24,479 bases of DNA from an uncultured Roseburia sp. (GCA_900539115.1 UQAQ01000043.1:1-24479), one strand, 5' to 3'; counted from the first letter of the stretch, positions 5,770 to 14,170 are shown. The notes: generated from the sequence alone by a model not told the origin. Program-made: numbers and translations.

Positions 5770-6715
5770 CCAATACTTCCTCCACCGCGTAACGAGGTCT
5801 GCCTTTGGTTTCCATGTACACCTTTCCGATGTATTCCCCGATAACTCCGATCGCCAGCAGCTGAAGCCCGCCAAGTGCCCAGATTGACACGATCAAACTG
5901 CTCCATCCACGCACCGTATCGCCAAGCATATGTTCCACGATCGAATAGATCAGCATCCCGATACTCACGATAAAAATGACAAAACCAAGCCACACGATAA
6001 AACGGATCGGTTTGACGCTAAACGAAGAAATTCCGTCAAACGCAAACGCAAGCATTTTCTTTAACGGATATTTGCTCTCACCCGCCATGCGCTCTTTTCT
6101 TTCATAATATACATTATCGGACGGAAATCCGATCAATGGGATCATTCCGCGCAAAAACAGATGAACTTCTTTATAATTTTCCAGTTCCTCCAGCACACGC
6201 TTGCTCATCAAGCGGTAGTCGGCGTGGTTAAACACAATGTCCACACCCATCCATTTCATCATATGATAAAAACCTTCTGCTGTCGTTTTCTTAAAGAACG
6301 TGTCCTTTTTCCGGCTGCTTCGCACTCCGTAAACGACATCATTTCCGGCTTTAAATTTTTCCAGCATCTCGTCGATCGCATTGATATCATCCTGAAGATC
6401 CGCATCCAATGTAATCGCCACATCGCAATGTTCTTTCGCATACATCAGCCCCGCAAGCACCGCATTCTGGTGGCCCCGGTTACGGGAAAGGGTCAATCCG
6501 CTGCAGATCACATTTTCCCCATGAAATTTGCGGATCAATATCCACGTCTGATCTTTGGAACCGTCATTGACATAAAGGATCCGGCTTTTTTCATGGATCA
6601 CTCCGCGCTCCATCAGCGACGTCATCTTTTCCAAAAGCTGCCGGTTCGTCTCCGTAAGCACTTCCTGCTCATTGTAGCACGGCACCACAAGATACAAGGT
6701 ACATTTTTCGTTCAT
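5762..6715 (-). CDS. GtrB-like family 2 glycosyltransferase (undecaprenyl-phosphate sugar transferase)
   Basis: Membrane enzyme predicted to move a sugar from a nucleotide donor onto undecaprenyl phosphate for use outside the membrane. The 317-residue product has an N-terminal GT-A domain with LVVPCYNEQE, YVNDGSKD and the metal-binding DADLQDD (104-110). Two transmembrane segments follow at about 238-260 and 272-295, the usual GtrB/DPM1-like layout, and then a short cytosolic tail. The start was set at the ATG 5 nt after GGAGGAAA; the open frame extends 26 codons further but lacks a ribosome binding site. It is the first gene of a three-gene minus-strand operon and has its own promoter at 6753-6781, back to back with the plus-strand glycan operon. 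The donor sugar cannot be told from sequence. Confidence 0.9.
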   Translation of the reverse strand: MNEKCTLYLVVPCYNEQEVLTETNRQLLEKMTSLMERGVIHEKSRILYVNDGSKDQTWILIRKFHGENVICSGLTLSRNRGHQNAVLAGLMYAKEHCDVAITLDADLQDDINAIDEMLEKFKAGNDVVYGVRSSRKKDTFFKKTTAEGFYHMMKWMGVDIVFNHADYRLMSKRVLEELENYKEVHLFLRGMIPLIGFPSDNVYYERKERMAGESKYPLKKMLAFAFDGISSFSVKPIRFIVWLGFVIFIVSIGMLIYSIVEHMLGDTVRGWSSLIVSIWALGGLQLLAIGVIGEYIGKVYMETKGRPRYAVEEVLDE

Positions 6716-6752
6716 AGTTTTCCTCCATCTCCACGCATTGTCACATACTTCT

Positions 6753-6781
6753 ATTGTACCTATCGCGCGTAAAAAAGTCAA
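6753..6781 (-). promoter_or_regulatory. Promoter of the gtrB-like/HDG/bsh operon
   Basis: On the minus strand TTGACT (complement of 6776-6781), 17-nt spacer, TACAAT (complement of 6753-6758). It lies 6 bp from the divergent plus-strand promoter, so the two operons may share regulation. Confidence 0.75.
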
Positions 6782-6787
6782 ATATAT

Positions 6788-6816
6788 TTGCAAGAATGTA
6801 ACGGGTGTGGTAAAAT
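6788..6816 (+). promoter_or_regulatory. Promoter of the plus-strand glycan operon
   Basis: TTGCAA (6788-6793), 17-nt spacer, TAAAAT (6811-6816), 57 nt before the first start codon. Confidence 0.75.
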
Positions 6817-6873
6817 AGATTCTGGTAAATAATATGGTATGGTTATACAGTAAATTTGGAGAACAAAACTATC

Positions 6874-8967
6874 ATGAATGAAAGACAAAAATATAAATGG
6901 AAACAAGATTTATCCTGGCTCAAAAACAGGATTAAATTTAAAATAAACCGTATCTTTTTTATGACGCAGGACAAAATGGTAATGTTCGAATCCTATCACG
7001 GAAAACGCTGTGGTGACAGTGTTCGTGCCATTTATGAAGAAATGCTCAAAGATGACACATTTCGCGATTATACTTTTGTATGGGCATTTTCCAAACCTTC
7101 CGAACATGAGGATCTTTTGGAAAATCCGCACACCCTCGTTGTAAAAAAAGGAAGTGCAGAATATTTCCGGTATTATGCCGCTGCGCGTTTTTGGGTCAAT
7201 AATGTCAGCATTCCTGATTTTCTGATTCCGGGACGCCATCAGGTGTACATCGAAACCTGGCATGGCACCCCGCTAAAACGGCTTGGCTGCGACATTACGA
7301 CAGACAGCGACCCGAGACAGTCCAAAGAGCGGATGCACCGCAGATACCGGACAAAAGGGAAAAAGGTGACACATTTTCTGTCCCCTTCGCCTTATTATAC
7401 AGAAAAGATTGCTTCTGCGTTTGATGTAGATCCGTCGCAGGACGGGCTGTTCATCAACTCCGGATATCCGCGCAACGACGCATTGTTGGAACCATCCGAA
7501 GAAAAAACAGCGGAATTAAAAAAATCCCTTGGCATCCCGGAAGGGGCTAAGGTAATCTTATATACACCTACGTGGCGCGACAATGAGTACCAGAATGGAC
7601 ATGGATTCCAATACGAAAGTCCGGTAAATCTCGGAAAATTGATGGAACTTCTGCCGGAAAATTACATTTTATTATTCCGCGCGCACCATCAGGTAGGAAC
7701 TTCCGAAGTTATTCAGGAAACGGATCGTATTTTCGATGTAACAGACGCAGACGATCTGAATGACCTGTACCTCATTAGTGACCTTATGATCACGGACTAC
7801 TCTTCTACGATGTTTGATTACAGCGTGTTAAAGCGTCCGATGGTATTTCATATGTATGATCTCGAGCGGTATGAGCATGAGATCCGTGGATTTTATTTTG
7901 ACCTTGACGAGCTTCCCGGTCCGATCACCAAAACCGAGGAAGAACTGGCGGAAGCGATCCGTGACGGCATAACCAATTTTGATTATGACAATAATAAAAA
8001 ATATCAGGCATTTCACGATAAATTTAACCCGTGGGAAGATGGACATGCTGCCAGACGTGTCGTGGAGCAGTGCATCCAGATCCCACCACATAAAAAGGGA
8101 CTTTGGGAAAAACTGGTACTGAATTACAAACGTACCTTGAACCGCGTGCATATTGTTTATCTGATCATAAAATACAATATCGGCGGATTTTTCAACAAAC
8201 ACGGACTCTTTCTTGACAATAACAGCCGGCGTCTGCTCAAAATGAAAGATTCTCACAAGGGAGAACGCTGCTTTCTGATTGGAAATGGTCCAAGCCTTAG
8301 TCCGGATGATCTGCATATGCTGATCGACGAATACACGTTTGGAACCAATATGGTGTATAAGATTTTTGACCGCACGGACTGGCGGCCAAGTTTCCACTGC
8401 GTCTCCGACAGTATTTATGCGACAAAACTGCGTGATGAACTTTACAACAACGTTAAATCACCACTTTTTACCATTGAAAAGACCTATCGGAAAATGACAA
8501 AACGAACGTTGGAAACCACGTATGTACACACGATTGCCAGCGAACGATACAAAGTCAAGGGAAATATTTTTGCCTATTGTATGGTAAAGGCAACGGTTCT
8601 TTCCCTCGCCGCAGAATTTGCTTTTCATATGGGATTTTCCGAAATTTACCTGCTTGGCGTAGACTGTACCAATCCACACGCCGCCGGCGGTCATTTTACG
8701 GATAATTATACAACCAAAGAAATTGCCCAGACTGACATTTCCCGTATCAAAGAACGTATGAATAAGGAAAATGTGACGACGGAGCAGATCGGTGAACATA
8801 TTATTGACCGATCGATGGATGTATACCGACTGTTAAAAAAATATGCTGATAAACACGGCATTAAAATATATAATGCAACCCGTGGCGGAAATCTGGAGAT
8901 CTTCCCTCGTGTCAAACTGGAAGATGTATTAGCCACTGAACGCCCGCCACACAAACAGAAAGGATGA
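6874..8967 (+). CDS. CDP-glycerol glycerophosphotransferase-like / DUF115-like fusion
   Basis: A 697-residue two-domain protein. Residues about 35-400 match the TagB/TagF CDP-glycerol:poly(glycerophosphate) glycerophosphotransferase family: ETWHGTPLKRLG (127-138), YTPTWR (230-235), FRAHHQ (268-273) and ITDYSSTMFDYS (306-317). Residues about 455-690 resemble the DUF115/MptE-like fold: RCFLIGNGPSL (465-475), FHCVSDSIY and IYLLGVDCTNPH. No signal peptide is present; the N-terminus is basic and amphipathic, suiting peripheral membrane attachment. The start is the ATG at 6874 with GGAGA 11 nt before it; an in-frame TTG at 6856 is less likely because it precedes that site. It heads a five-gene operon with CMP-sugar synthesis genes 6 nt downstream, so it probably transfers a polyol phosphate or a CMP-activated sugar to a surface polymer (inference). 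Confidence 0.85.
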   Translation: MNERQKYKWKQDLSWLKNRIKFKINRIFFMTQDKMVMFESYHGKRCGDSVRAIYEEMLKDDTFRDYTFVWAFSKPSEHEDLLENPHTLVVKKGSAEYFRYYAAARFWVNNVSIPDFLIPGRHQVYIETWHGTPLKRLGCDITTDSDPRQSKERMHRRYRTKGKKVTHFLSPSPYYTEKIASAFDVDPSQDGLFINSGYPRNDALLEPSEEKTAELKKSLGIPEGAKVILYTPTWRDNEYQNGHGFQYESPVNLGKLMELLPENYILLFRAHHQVGTSEVIQETDRIFDVTDADDLNDLYLISDLMITDYSSTMFDYSVLKRPMVFHMYDLERYEHEIRGFYFDLDELPGPITKTEEELAEAIRDGITNFDYDNNKKYQAFHDKFNPWEDGHAARRVVEQCIQIPPHKKGLWEKLVLNYKRTLNRVHIVYLIIKYNIGGFFNKHGLFLDNNSRRLLKMKDSHKGERCFLIGNGPSLSPDDLHMLIDEYTFGTNMVYKIFDRTDWRPSFHCVSDSIYATKLRDELYNNVKSPLFTIEKTYRKMTKRTLETTYVHTIASERYKVKGNIFAYCMVKATVLSLAAEFAFHMGFSEIYLLGVDCTNPHAAGGHFTDNYTTKEIAQTDISRIKERMNKENVTTEQIGEHIIDRSMDVYRLLKKYADKHGIKIYNATRGGNLEIFPRVKLEDVLATERPPHKQKG

Positions 8968-8973
8968 GTAAAA

Positions 8974-9714
8974 ATGAAGATAATTGGAGTTATTCCGGCA
9001 AGATACAAATCAAGCCGTTTTCCGGGGAAACCATTGGTAGATATCTGTGGCAAGCCGATGATCTGGTGGGTATACCAGCAGGCAAAAAAAGTGCCGGAAT
9101 TTGACGAAGTTTACGTCGCTACGGACGACGACCGTATCGAGGCAGCATGCAAAGAACATGACATGAAAGTCATCATGACTTCCGACAAGCACGAAACCGG
9201 TTCTGACCGTGTCGCTGAGGTAGCGACAAAAGTCGAAGGCGATCTCTTTGTCAATATTCAGGGCGACGAGCCGGTCATCAATCCGGAAATGATTCAGGAA
9301 GTCATCTCCATCTTCTTTGAAGATGAAACCGTTACTTTTGGCAGTCTGAAAAAAGAGATTACCGATCCGGACGAGATCAAAGCAACAAGCACCGTAAAAG
9401 TTGTCACCGACCAGAAAGGCGATGCGATGTATTTTTCCCGCTCTGTCATTCCTTCAAATGTAAAAGACGGAAAACTTGCCCGCGTATTCCGCCATGTCGG
9501 AATCTATGCTTACAAACGTGATTTCTTGGAAGAATTTTCCAAAATGTCACAGACGGAACTGGAACTTGGCGAAGGTATCGAGCCTCTTCGTGCCATGGAA
9601 CGCGGTTACAAAATGAGATTAAAAGAAACAAAGCACTCTTCCATCGGTGTGGACCTTCCGGAACACATTGAAAAGGTGGAGCGCGTTATTAAAGGAATTG
9701 ATACATTAGATTGA
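8974..9714 (+). CDS. kdsB: KdsB-like CMP-3-deoxy-ulosonate cytidylyltransferase
   Basis: Predicted to activate a 3-deoxy-ulosonic acid with CTP, forming CMP-sugar and pyrophosphate. The 246-residue protein carries the KdsB signature near the N-terminus (IPARYKSSRFPGKPL), the nucleotide/metal segment ATDDDRI, the HETGSDRVAE loop, NIQGDEP and the C-terminal GIDTLD as in CMP-Kdo synthetases. It has AAAGGA spanning the previous stop and lies 6 nt after the transferase fusion. Gram-positives do not make Kdo-lipid A, so the substrate is probably a Kdo-like acid for a capsule or wall polymer. No kdsA or kdsD lies in the window; the aldolase next door may supply the sugar acid instead (inference). 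Confidence 0.88.
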   Translation: MKIIGVIPARYKSSRFPGKPLVDICGKPMIWWVYQQAKKVPEFDEVYVATDDDRIEAACKEHDMKVIMTSDKHETGSDRVAEVATKVEGDLFVNIQGDEPVINPEMIQEVISIFFEDETVTFGSLKKEITDPDEIKATSTVKVVTDQKGDAMYFSRSVIPSNVKDGKLARVFRHVGIYAYKRDFLEEFSKMSQTELELGEGIEPLRAMERGYKMRLKETKHSSIGVDLPEHIEKVERVIKGIDTLD

Positions 9715-9742
9715 TATCATGATTATAGTTTAGGAGGTTACT

Positions 9743-11353
9743 ATGAAACGAGTACAATTACTTGACTGCACACTGCGTGATGGGGGCTATCTTGTAGATG
9801 CACAATTTGGAAATACAGTGATCAAAGGAATGATCAAGGGACTTTCGGAAAGTGGTATTGATGTCGTAGAATGCGGATTTTTGAAAGACGAGCCACATCA
9901 GAAGGGCAGCACGATTTTCAATAATGCGGCTCAGCTTCGTCCATTTCTGCCGGAGGACCGCCGCCAGACTTCGTATGTCTGTCTCGCTGACTACAGCCGT
10001 TATACCATCTCCAATCTGGAGCCATTTGACGGCACTTCGATCGATGGTGTCCGCGCCTGCTTTTTCAAAAAAGAACGCTACGATGTCATTGATTTCTGTA
10101 AAAGCATTGTAGAAAAAGGATACAAACTTTATGTTCAGCCGGTCGATGTACTCGGCTACACAGACGCAGAACTTTTGGAATTGATCGAAATGATCAATCC
10201 GCTGGAGCCTTATGCATTTTCTCTCGTAGATACCTTCGGTTCGATGTACAAAGAGGATCTGCGCCGCGTATTTTATCTGGTAAATCAGAATCTGAACGCA
10301 GCATCCCGTATCGGATTCCACTCGCACAACAATCTGCAGATGTCCTTCTCTTTGTCACAGGAATTTATCGACATGACACAGGGACTCCGCAAAATTGTCA
10401 TTGACGGAACGATGGCAGGTATGGGCCGTGGTGCCGGCAACACCAATACGGAACTGATCATGCAGTATATGAACCGCAAATACAATTCCGGCTACGATAT
10501 CGACACGGTACTCGATCTGATCGACAACTATATCGATGGTATCCGTAACACCTGTACATGGGGATATTCGATCCCGTATTATCTTGCCGGATCGTACAGC
10601 GCGCATGTAAATAACATTTCCTACCTTACGGCAAAGGCCGGCATTTCCAGCCGCGATATCAACTATATCCTGAACCGTATCGGCGGCGATGCCCGAAAAC
10701 GCTACGACTATGATCTTTTGGAAAAAACTTACATGGAATATGTCGGAATTATCCGTGACGATGAAAAAGAGGTCACGAAACTCCGCGAATCTCTCCAAGG
10801 CAAGGACATCCTTATGCTCCTTCCGGGACACAGTATTGTTACACACAAAGACGAGATATTGAAATACTGCGAAGAAAAGCATCCGATCGTAATCAGTGTA
10901 AACCTTTTGTCACACGATTATCCGATCAATTATGCGTATTTCAGCAACAAAAAACGTTACAATTACTGGAAGAGTTCAAGCCGCTTCAGCGAATACAAAA
11001 AAATCGTCACTTCCAATGTCACAAATGAAGAGAACAAAAATCAGGTAATCCTTGATTTTACGCGTCTCGTAAAATGTGGCTGGGATCAGCTTGACAACTC
11101 CGGCATCCTTCTGCTTCGTCTGTTGGACGAACTCGACGTCGCTTCAATTGCTATGGCTGGTTTTGACGGCTACAGCCACGACGCTTCCAGTACAAACTAT
11201 ATGCAGAAAGAAATGGAAAAAACAAGAAATACATTGAATGCGGATGATGCAAACCGTGATGTCCAAAGCATGCTGGAAGATTATCTGAACACCAGAAAAT
11301 CCGACTGCCCGCTTTCCTTTATCACTCCATCCCGTTTTGAACTCAACCACTAA
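9743..11353 (+). CDS. HMGL-type aldolase fused to DUF115-like domain
   Basis: A 536-residue protein. Residues about 3-330 form an HMGL-like TIM barrel related to 4-hydroxy-2-oxovalerate aldolase and isopropylmalate synthase: DCTLRDGGY (8-16), FGSMYKED (165-172), the metal-binding FHSHNN (192-197) and GMGRGAGNT (226-234). Residues about 352-536 form a second domain starting ILMLLPGHSIVTHKDE, with an AGFDGYSHDA segment near 472; this matches in order the GNGPSL and LGVDCTNPH parts of the first gene's DUF115-like half. The gene has AGGAGG 8 nt before its ATG and sits between KdsB-like and KdsC-like genes. A pyruvate aldol reaction giving a 3-deoxy-2-ulosonate would fit, but the aldehyde partner is unknown and a regulatory or non-aldolase role is possible. 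Confidence 0.8.
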   Translation: MKRVQLLDCTLRDGGYLVDAQFGNTVIKGMIKGLSESGIDVVECGFLKDEPHQKGSTIFNNAAQLRPFLPEDRRQTSYVCLADYSRYTISNLEPFDGTSIDGVRACFFKKERYDVIDFCKSIVEKGYKLYVQPVDVLGYTDAELLELIEMINPLEPYAFSLVDTFGSMYKEDLRRVFYLVNQNLNAASRIGFHSHNNLQMSFSLSQEFIDMTQGLRKIVIDGTMAGMGRGAGNTNTELIMQYMNRKYNSGYDIDTVLDLIDNYIDGIRNTCTWGYSIPYYLAGSYSAHVNNISYLTAKAGISSRDINYILNRIGGDARKRYDYDLLEKTYMEYVGIIRDDEKEVTKLRESLQGKDILMLLPGHSIVTHKDEILKYCEEKHPIVISVNLLSHDYPINYAYFSNKKRYNYWKSSSRFSEYKKIVTSNVTNEENKNQVILDFTRLVKCGWDQLDNSGILLLRLLDELDVASIAMAGFDGYSHDASSTNYMQKEMEKTRNTLNADDANRDVQSMLEDYLNTRKSDCPLSFITPSRFELNH

Positions 11354-11368
11354 GAGGCAGGTACTGAT

Positions 11369-11872
11369 ATGAAAGATTTGACAAAGATAAAACTGTTTGC
11401 CATGGATGTCGATGGTACATTGACAGACGGCAATATCTATATGGGAAATGATGGCGAACTGTGCAAAGCCTTTAACGTAAAAGACGGACTTGGCATCAAA
11501 CTGCTGAAAGACTCCGGCATCGTGCCTGCCATCATTACCGGCCGTACCTCTAAGATCGTGGAGAACCGCTGCAAAGAGCTTCACATCGAAGAACTTTACC
11601 AGGGGGTAAAAAACAAAGCAGCTACCTTAACTGCTTTAATGGAGAAATATCATCTCGACGCTTCCGAAGTAGCTTATATCGGGGACGACATGAATGACCT
11701 GAGTGCCATTAAAACCGCCGGCATTACATTTGCACCGGCAGATTGCGGCAAGGCTCTCCGCCCTTATATTGATATCATTCTTACCAAACCGGCAGGACAG
11801 GCTCCTGTCCGCGAAGCGGTTGATATGATCTTGGAAGGGCGTTATGATTTCAGTAACTTTTTAGATCTGTAG
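11369..11872 (+). CDS. KdsC-like HAD phosphatase
   Basis: A 167-residue C0-type HAD hydrolase matching 3-deoxy-D-manno-octulosonate-8-phosphate phosphatase: MDVDGTLTDG near residues 12-21 (nucleophile Asp), KDGLGIK, ITGRTSKIVENRC, GVKNK and YIGDDMNDL. It has the family length, and such proteins act as cytosolic tetramers. It lies 15 nt after the aldolase fusion and 8 nt before the guanine deaminase. In this context it should remove a phosphate from the ulosonate made upstream before CMP activation. The exact substrate, Kdo-8-P, a nonulosonate-9-P or another acid, cannot be told from sequence. Confidence 0.88.
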   Translation: MKDLTKIKLFAMDVDGTLTDGNIYMGNDGELCKAFNVKDGLGIKLLKDSGIVPAIITGRTSKIVENRCKELHIEELYQGVKNKAATLTALMEKYHLDASEVAYIGDDMNDLSAIKTAGITFAPADCGKALRPYIDIILTKPAGQAPVREAVDMILEGRYDFSNFLDL

Positions 11873-11880
11873 GTGACTTT

Positions 11881-12342
11881 ATGAAAGAAAAATATATGAC
11901 AGAGGCAGCAAAGGAAGCCTATACCGGCATTGAAAACGGCCACGGCGGCCCCTTCGGTTCTGTTATTGTAAAAGATGACAAGATTGTCGGACGCGGTCAT
12001 AACCGCGTTCTCTACAAGCAGGATCCCACCTGCCACGGCGAAATGGAAGCCATCCGCGATGCCTGCAAAACTCTGGGAACTCATGACCTGAGCGGTTGCG
12101 AACTATATACAACCGCAGAACCCTGCCCGATGTGTCTTGGCGGTATTCTATGGGCGAACATCAAAATGGTTTACTATGGCTGCAGCCGCAAAGACACCGC
12201 AAATATCGGCTTTCGCGACGATGCCTTTTACGACTATCTGGAAGGCCGGACAAAATTACTTGACTTAAAAGAATTGGAACGAAAACAATGCCTGAAATTA
12301 TTTCAGGATTATACAACGTCAGAGAAGCGGGAACTGTACTGA
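11881..12342 (+). CDS. guaD: Guanine deaminase / nucleoside deaminase family
   Basis: Cytosolic zinc deaminase, predicted to convert guanine to xanthine. The 153-residue protein has the two zinc motifs of the CDA fold: CHGEMEAI (catalytic H52-G-E54, where most relatives have HAE) and PCPMC (81-85). The length, GGPFGSVIV near residue 22 and the C-terminal half resemble B. subtilis GuaD more than TadA. The start follows AGGTG and lies 8 nt after the KdsC-like gene, so it is co-transcribed with the glycan genes although it has no evident link to them. Its stop codon falls in the loop of a strong hairpin. Another nucleobase or cytosine-like substrate is possible. Confidence 0.85.
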   Translation: MKEKYMTEAAKEAYTGIENGHGGPFGSVIVKDDKIVGRGHNRVLYKQDPTCHGEMEAIRDACKTLGTHDLSGCELYTTAEPCPMCLGGILWANIKMVYYGCSRKDTANIGFRDDAFYDYLEGRTKLLDLKELERKQCLKLFQDYTTSEKRELY

Positions 12343-12355
12343 TTCCCGCTTCTCT
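12321..12355. terminator. Strong hairpin over the guaD stop codon
   Basis: AGAGAAGCGGGAA (12321-12333) pairs perfectly over 13 bp with TTCCCGCTTCTCT (12343-12355); the guaD stop TGA lies at 12340-12342 in the loop. There is no T-run on either side, so it may be an atypical terminator, a stability element or a barrier between convergent genes. Confidence 0.55.
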
Positions 12356-12359
12356 GATG

Positions 12360-12620
12360 TTATGAACGGAGAGGATAACATCTGCTCACTTCATCCTCCT
12401 GCGAAACAAAATCATTTACAATATTTATATCTAAAGATAAAAATTCTGCATCTCGTAATATTTCTTCTTTAGATGCATTTCCCGTAGAAAATGCTTTTTC
12501 CATATCTTGATATGTCATACTATATGGAATAATAAAGTTATTATCTGTGCTATATAATTCCGATACTTGCTTATCAAATATCTTTATCTCTTGAAGTACT
12601 TTCTTTATAAAATATTTCAT
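12360..12620 (-). CDS. Hypothetical small ORF, possibly a gene fragment
   Basis: An 86-codon frame with no recognised domain and no ribosome binding site before its ATG. Directly upstream, a different minus-strand frame stays open from the acyltransferase stop (12685) through a plausible protein-like stretch ending in NEIFYKES before a stop. Joining the two frames near 12610 would give one longer protein, so this may be the tail of a frameshifted gene. It is AT-rich compared with the guaD operon on its other side. It could be co-transcribed with the lipid operon. Function is not recognisable. Confidence 0.4.
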   Translation of the reverse strand: MKYFIKKVLQEIKIFDKQVSELYSTDNNFIIPYSMTYQDMEKAFSTGNASKEEILRDAEFLSLDINIVNDFVSQEDEVSRCYPLRS

Positions 12621-12684
12621 TCAACGTAAGCGATGCTGTATTGAAATCATATTCTGTTTGATAATATTGTTCAAATAATTGATC

Positions 12685-13596
12685 TTATCTTTTTCGAAAT
12701 AAAAAGATATTTTCCTTGCATGGAATCAATTTGTCAAGATGTGTCAATACCGCATTCTGTTCAACCTCTGCTTTCGTGTGGAAGCGGGTTTGTTCAATGG
12801 TTTGGGGTGTATCATAGGGATCGATTTTCTTCTCAAACAGTTCTCTAAATTGTTTACTGTAATCTGTCGGAAGACTTGCTCTCTCCTGCATATGCTCTTT
12901 CTCCCAGATTTTCCATTTAAGCGTTGCCATAGTATCCCTCAACGTTTTAGTTAATTCAACGTCATTTTGAAAGTCTATAGGACGAATTTCATTTCCAAAA
13001 TTGATCACAAATCTTTTATCAAACTGTTCAATACCAACCGGAATAATAGGTGTATCCGTTTCTATCGCCATCTTTGCCGCACCGGAAAACAGAGGCATGA
13101 CTGGAAGATTTTCTGTTCCATTTCTGGCTCCTTCCGGGAAAATCAGCAATGACCCTCCCGCTTTCAACAGCTGTACCGACCGCAGATACGCAATGCGACG
13201 ATCTTCTTTATTATCAGTATCCAAAAAAATCACACCATTGAGATACGCAAATAGGCCAGAAATATGCCGGTACATAAAACGTGGATCACCAACAAACCAC
13301 CAACAGCCCCTTCCCAGCTTTTCATAAATATTTTCCAAATCATTTTCAAAAATATGAGTGCAGGCGTAAATAGCTTTACCACCCTTCTTGGGTGATGCAT
13401 TGAGGATTGTAACTGTTTGTTTGCGAAACAATCTGTCTACAGTCAGAAACAGTCTAAATACCGGATAACATATCTCTCGAAAACGAATTTTCTTTGGCAT
13501 TTTTCCCTGCTCAAACCATTTCTTTCGCTGTGCCCGGTGATACTCTTCCAACTCGGGAATTGTCATTGTCAATCTACTGATAATGGATAACATCAT
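12685..13596 (-). CDS. PlsC-like acyltransferase
   Basis: A 303-residue membrane-associated acyltransferase of the 1-acyl-glycerol-3-phosphate acyltransferase superfamily. The catalytic HX4D is present as HIFEND (H81-D86), the substrate-binding FPEGAR is at 153-158, and IPVG follows as in PlsC. A long N-terminal extension of about 60 residues, basic and partly amphipathic, precedes the domain. AGGGAG lies 5 nt before the tandem ATG ATG at 13596/13593; I use the first. The start overlaps the end of the HAD gene by 23 nt. It is the third gene of an AMP-ligase/ACP/PlsC, HAD, PlsC operon. Acceptor lipid unknown. Confidence 0.85.
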   Translation of the reverse strand: MMLSIISRLTMTIPELEEYHRAQRKKWFEQGKMPKKIRFREICYPVFRLFLTVDRLFRKQTVTILNASPKKGGKAIYACTHIFENDLENIYEKLGRGCWWFVGDPRFMYRHISGLFAYLNGVIFLDTDNKEDRRIAYLRSVQLLKAGGSLLIFPEGARNGTENLPVMPLFSGAAKMAIETDTPIIPVGIEQFDKRFVINFGNEIRPIDFQNDVELTKTLRDTMATLKWKIWEKEHMQERASLPTDYSKQFRELFEKKIDPYDTPQTIEQTRFHTKAEVEQNAVLTHLDKLIPCKENIFLFRKR

Positions 13597-14170
13597 ACAA
13601 CTCCCTGAAATTTTTCACCCTGCAATCATCAAAATCGTGGCACTCTGTATTCCACGCCGCAGTATAGCAGATTACCCTTTTCGATCCGCGGATTTCATAA
13701 AGATTTTCCGGGCTGTCATCCACCATCACATCGATATTATTTTCCATGCAAACACGGAGTTTATCAACACCGCTTCCCTTTTCTTCACAAAAAATAATAT
13801 CATCATAGGTCAGCTGATTCTTCTTCAGCCAATGTTTTAACATCCATCGAAACAGTTTCCCTGTAATTCCGGTTTCTGTTGTATGAACCCGGCTTGTGAT
13901 AATTATGACCTTATGTCCTTCTTTTCGCAGCTTATTGACTACCTCAGCTGCATTGTCTGTCATTGGTTCCTTTAAGCAATACTTCCAAATGTATTTAATC
14001 CAAAACGCCTCCCTCTGTTTCTTCGTACATTCGAAAACATCCTGCACTTCAAACATGTCCGGATTTTTGATCGATATACCAAACTTCTTTTCAAAATACC
14101 TTTTTCCTTCTCGTAATTGAAACGTCCTGACATCTACCAATACTCCATCTACATCTAATCCGATATTCAT
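13574..14170 (-). CDS. HAD-superfamily phosphatase (5'-nucleotidase/NT5C-like)
   Basis: A 198-residue HAD hydrolase. The nucleophile motif GLDVDGVLVD is at residues 4-13, IIITSR with a Thr/Ser gives motif II, and DVMVDDSPENL gives the acidic motif IV, with a Lys in EEKGSGVDK as motif III candidate. The layout resembles the small 5'(3')-deoxyribonucleotidase-like group. Its ATG overlaps the TGA of the large ligase gene as ATGA, and AAGGAG within that gene's last codons precedes it, so the two are translationally coupled. Between two acyltransferase genes, a lipid-phosphate or CoA/nucleotide phosphatase role is as likely as nucleotidase activity; sequence does not decide. Confidence 0.8.
   Translation of the reverse strand: MNIGLDVDGVLVDVRTFQLREGKRYFEKKFGISIKNPDMFEVQDVFECTKKQREAFWIKYIWKYCLKEPMTDNAAEVVNKLRKEGHKVIIITSRVHTTETGITGKLFRWMLKHWLKKNQLTYDDIIFCEEKGSGVDKLRVCMENNIDVMVDDSPENLYEIRGSKRVICYTAAWNTECHDFDDCRVKNFRELYDVIHYQ

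Noticed and set aside
6161..6772. 203-codon plus-strand frame antisense to the gtrB-like gene
   Set aside because: Shadow of a clear glycosyltransferase; no family match or ribosome binding site.
7828..8397. 189-codon minus-strand frame inside the transferase fusion
   Set aside because: Antisense shadow of a well-supported two-domain protein.
8974..11872. Gram-negative origin of the window because of kdsB/kdsC
   Set aside because: Neighbouring genes, ribosome binding sites and promoters are Firmicute-like, and KdsB/KdsC homologues also occur in Gram-positive surface-glycan loci.
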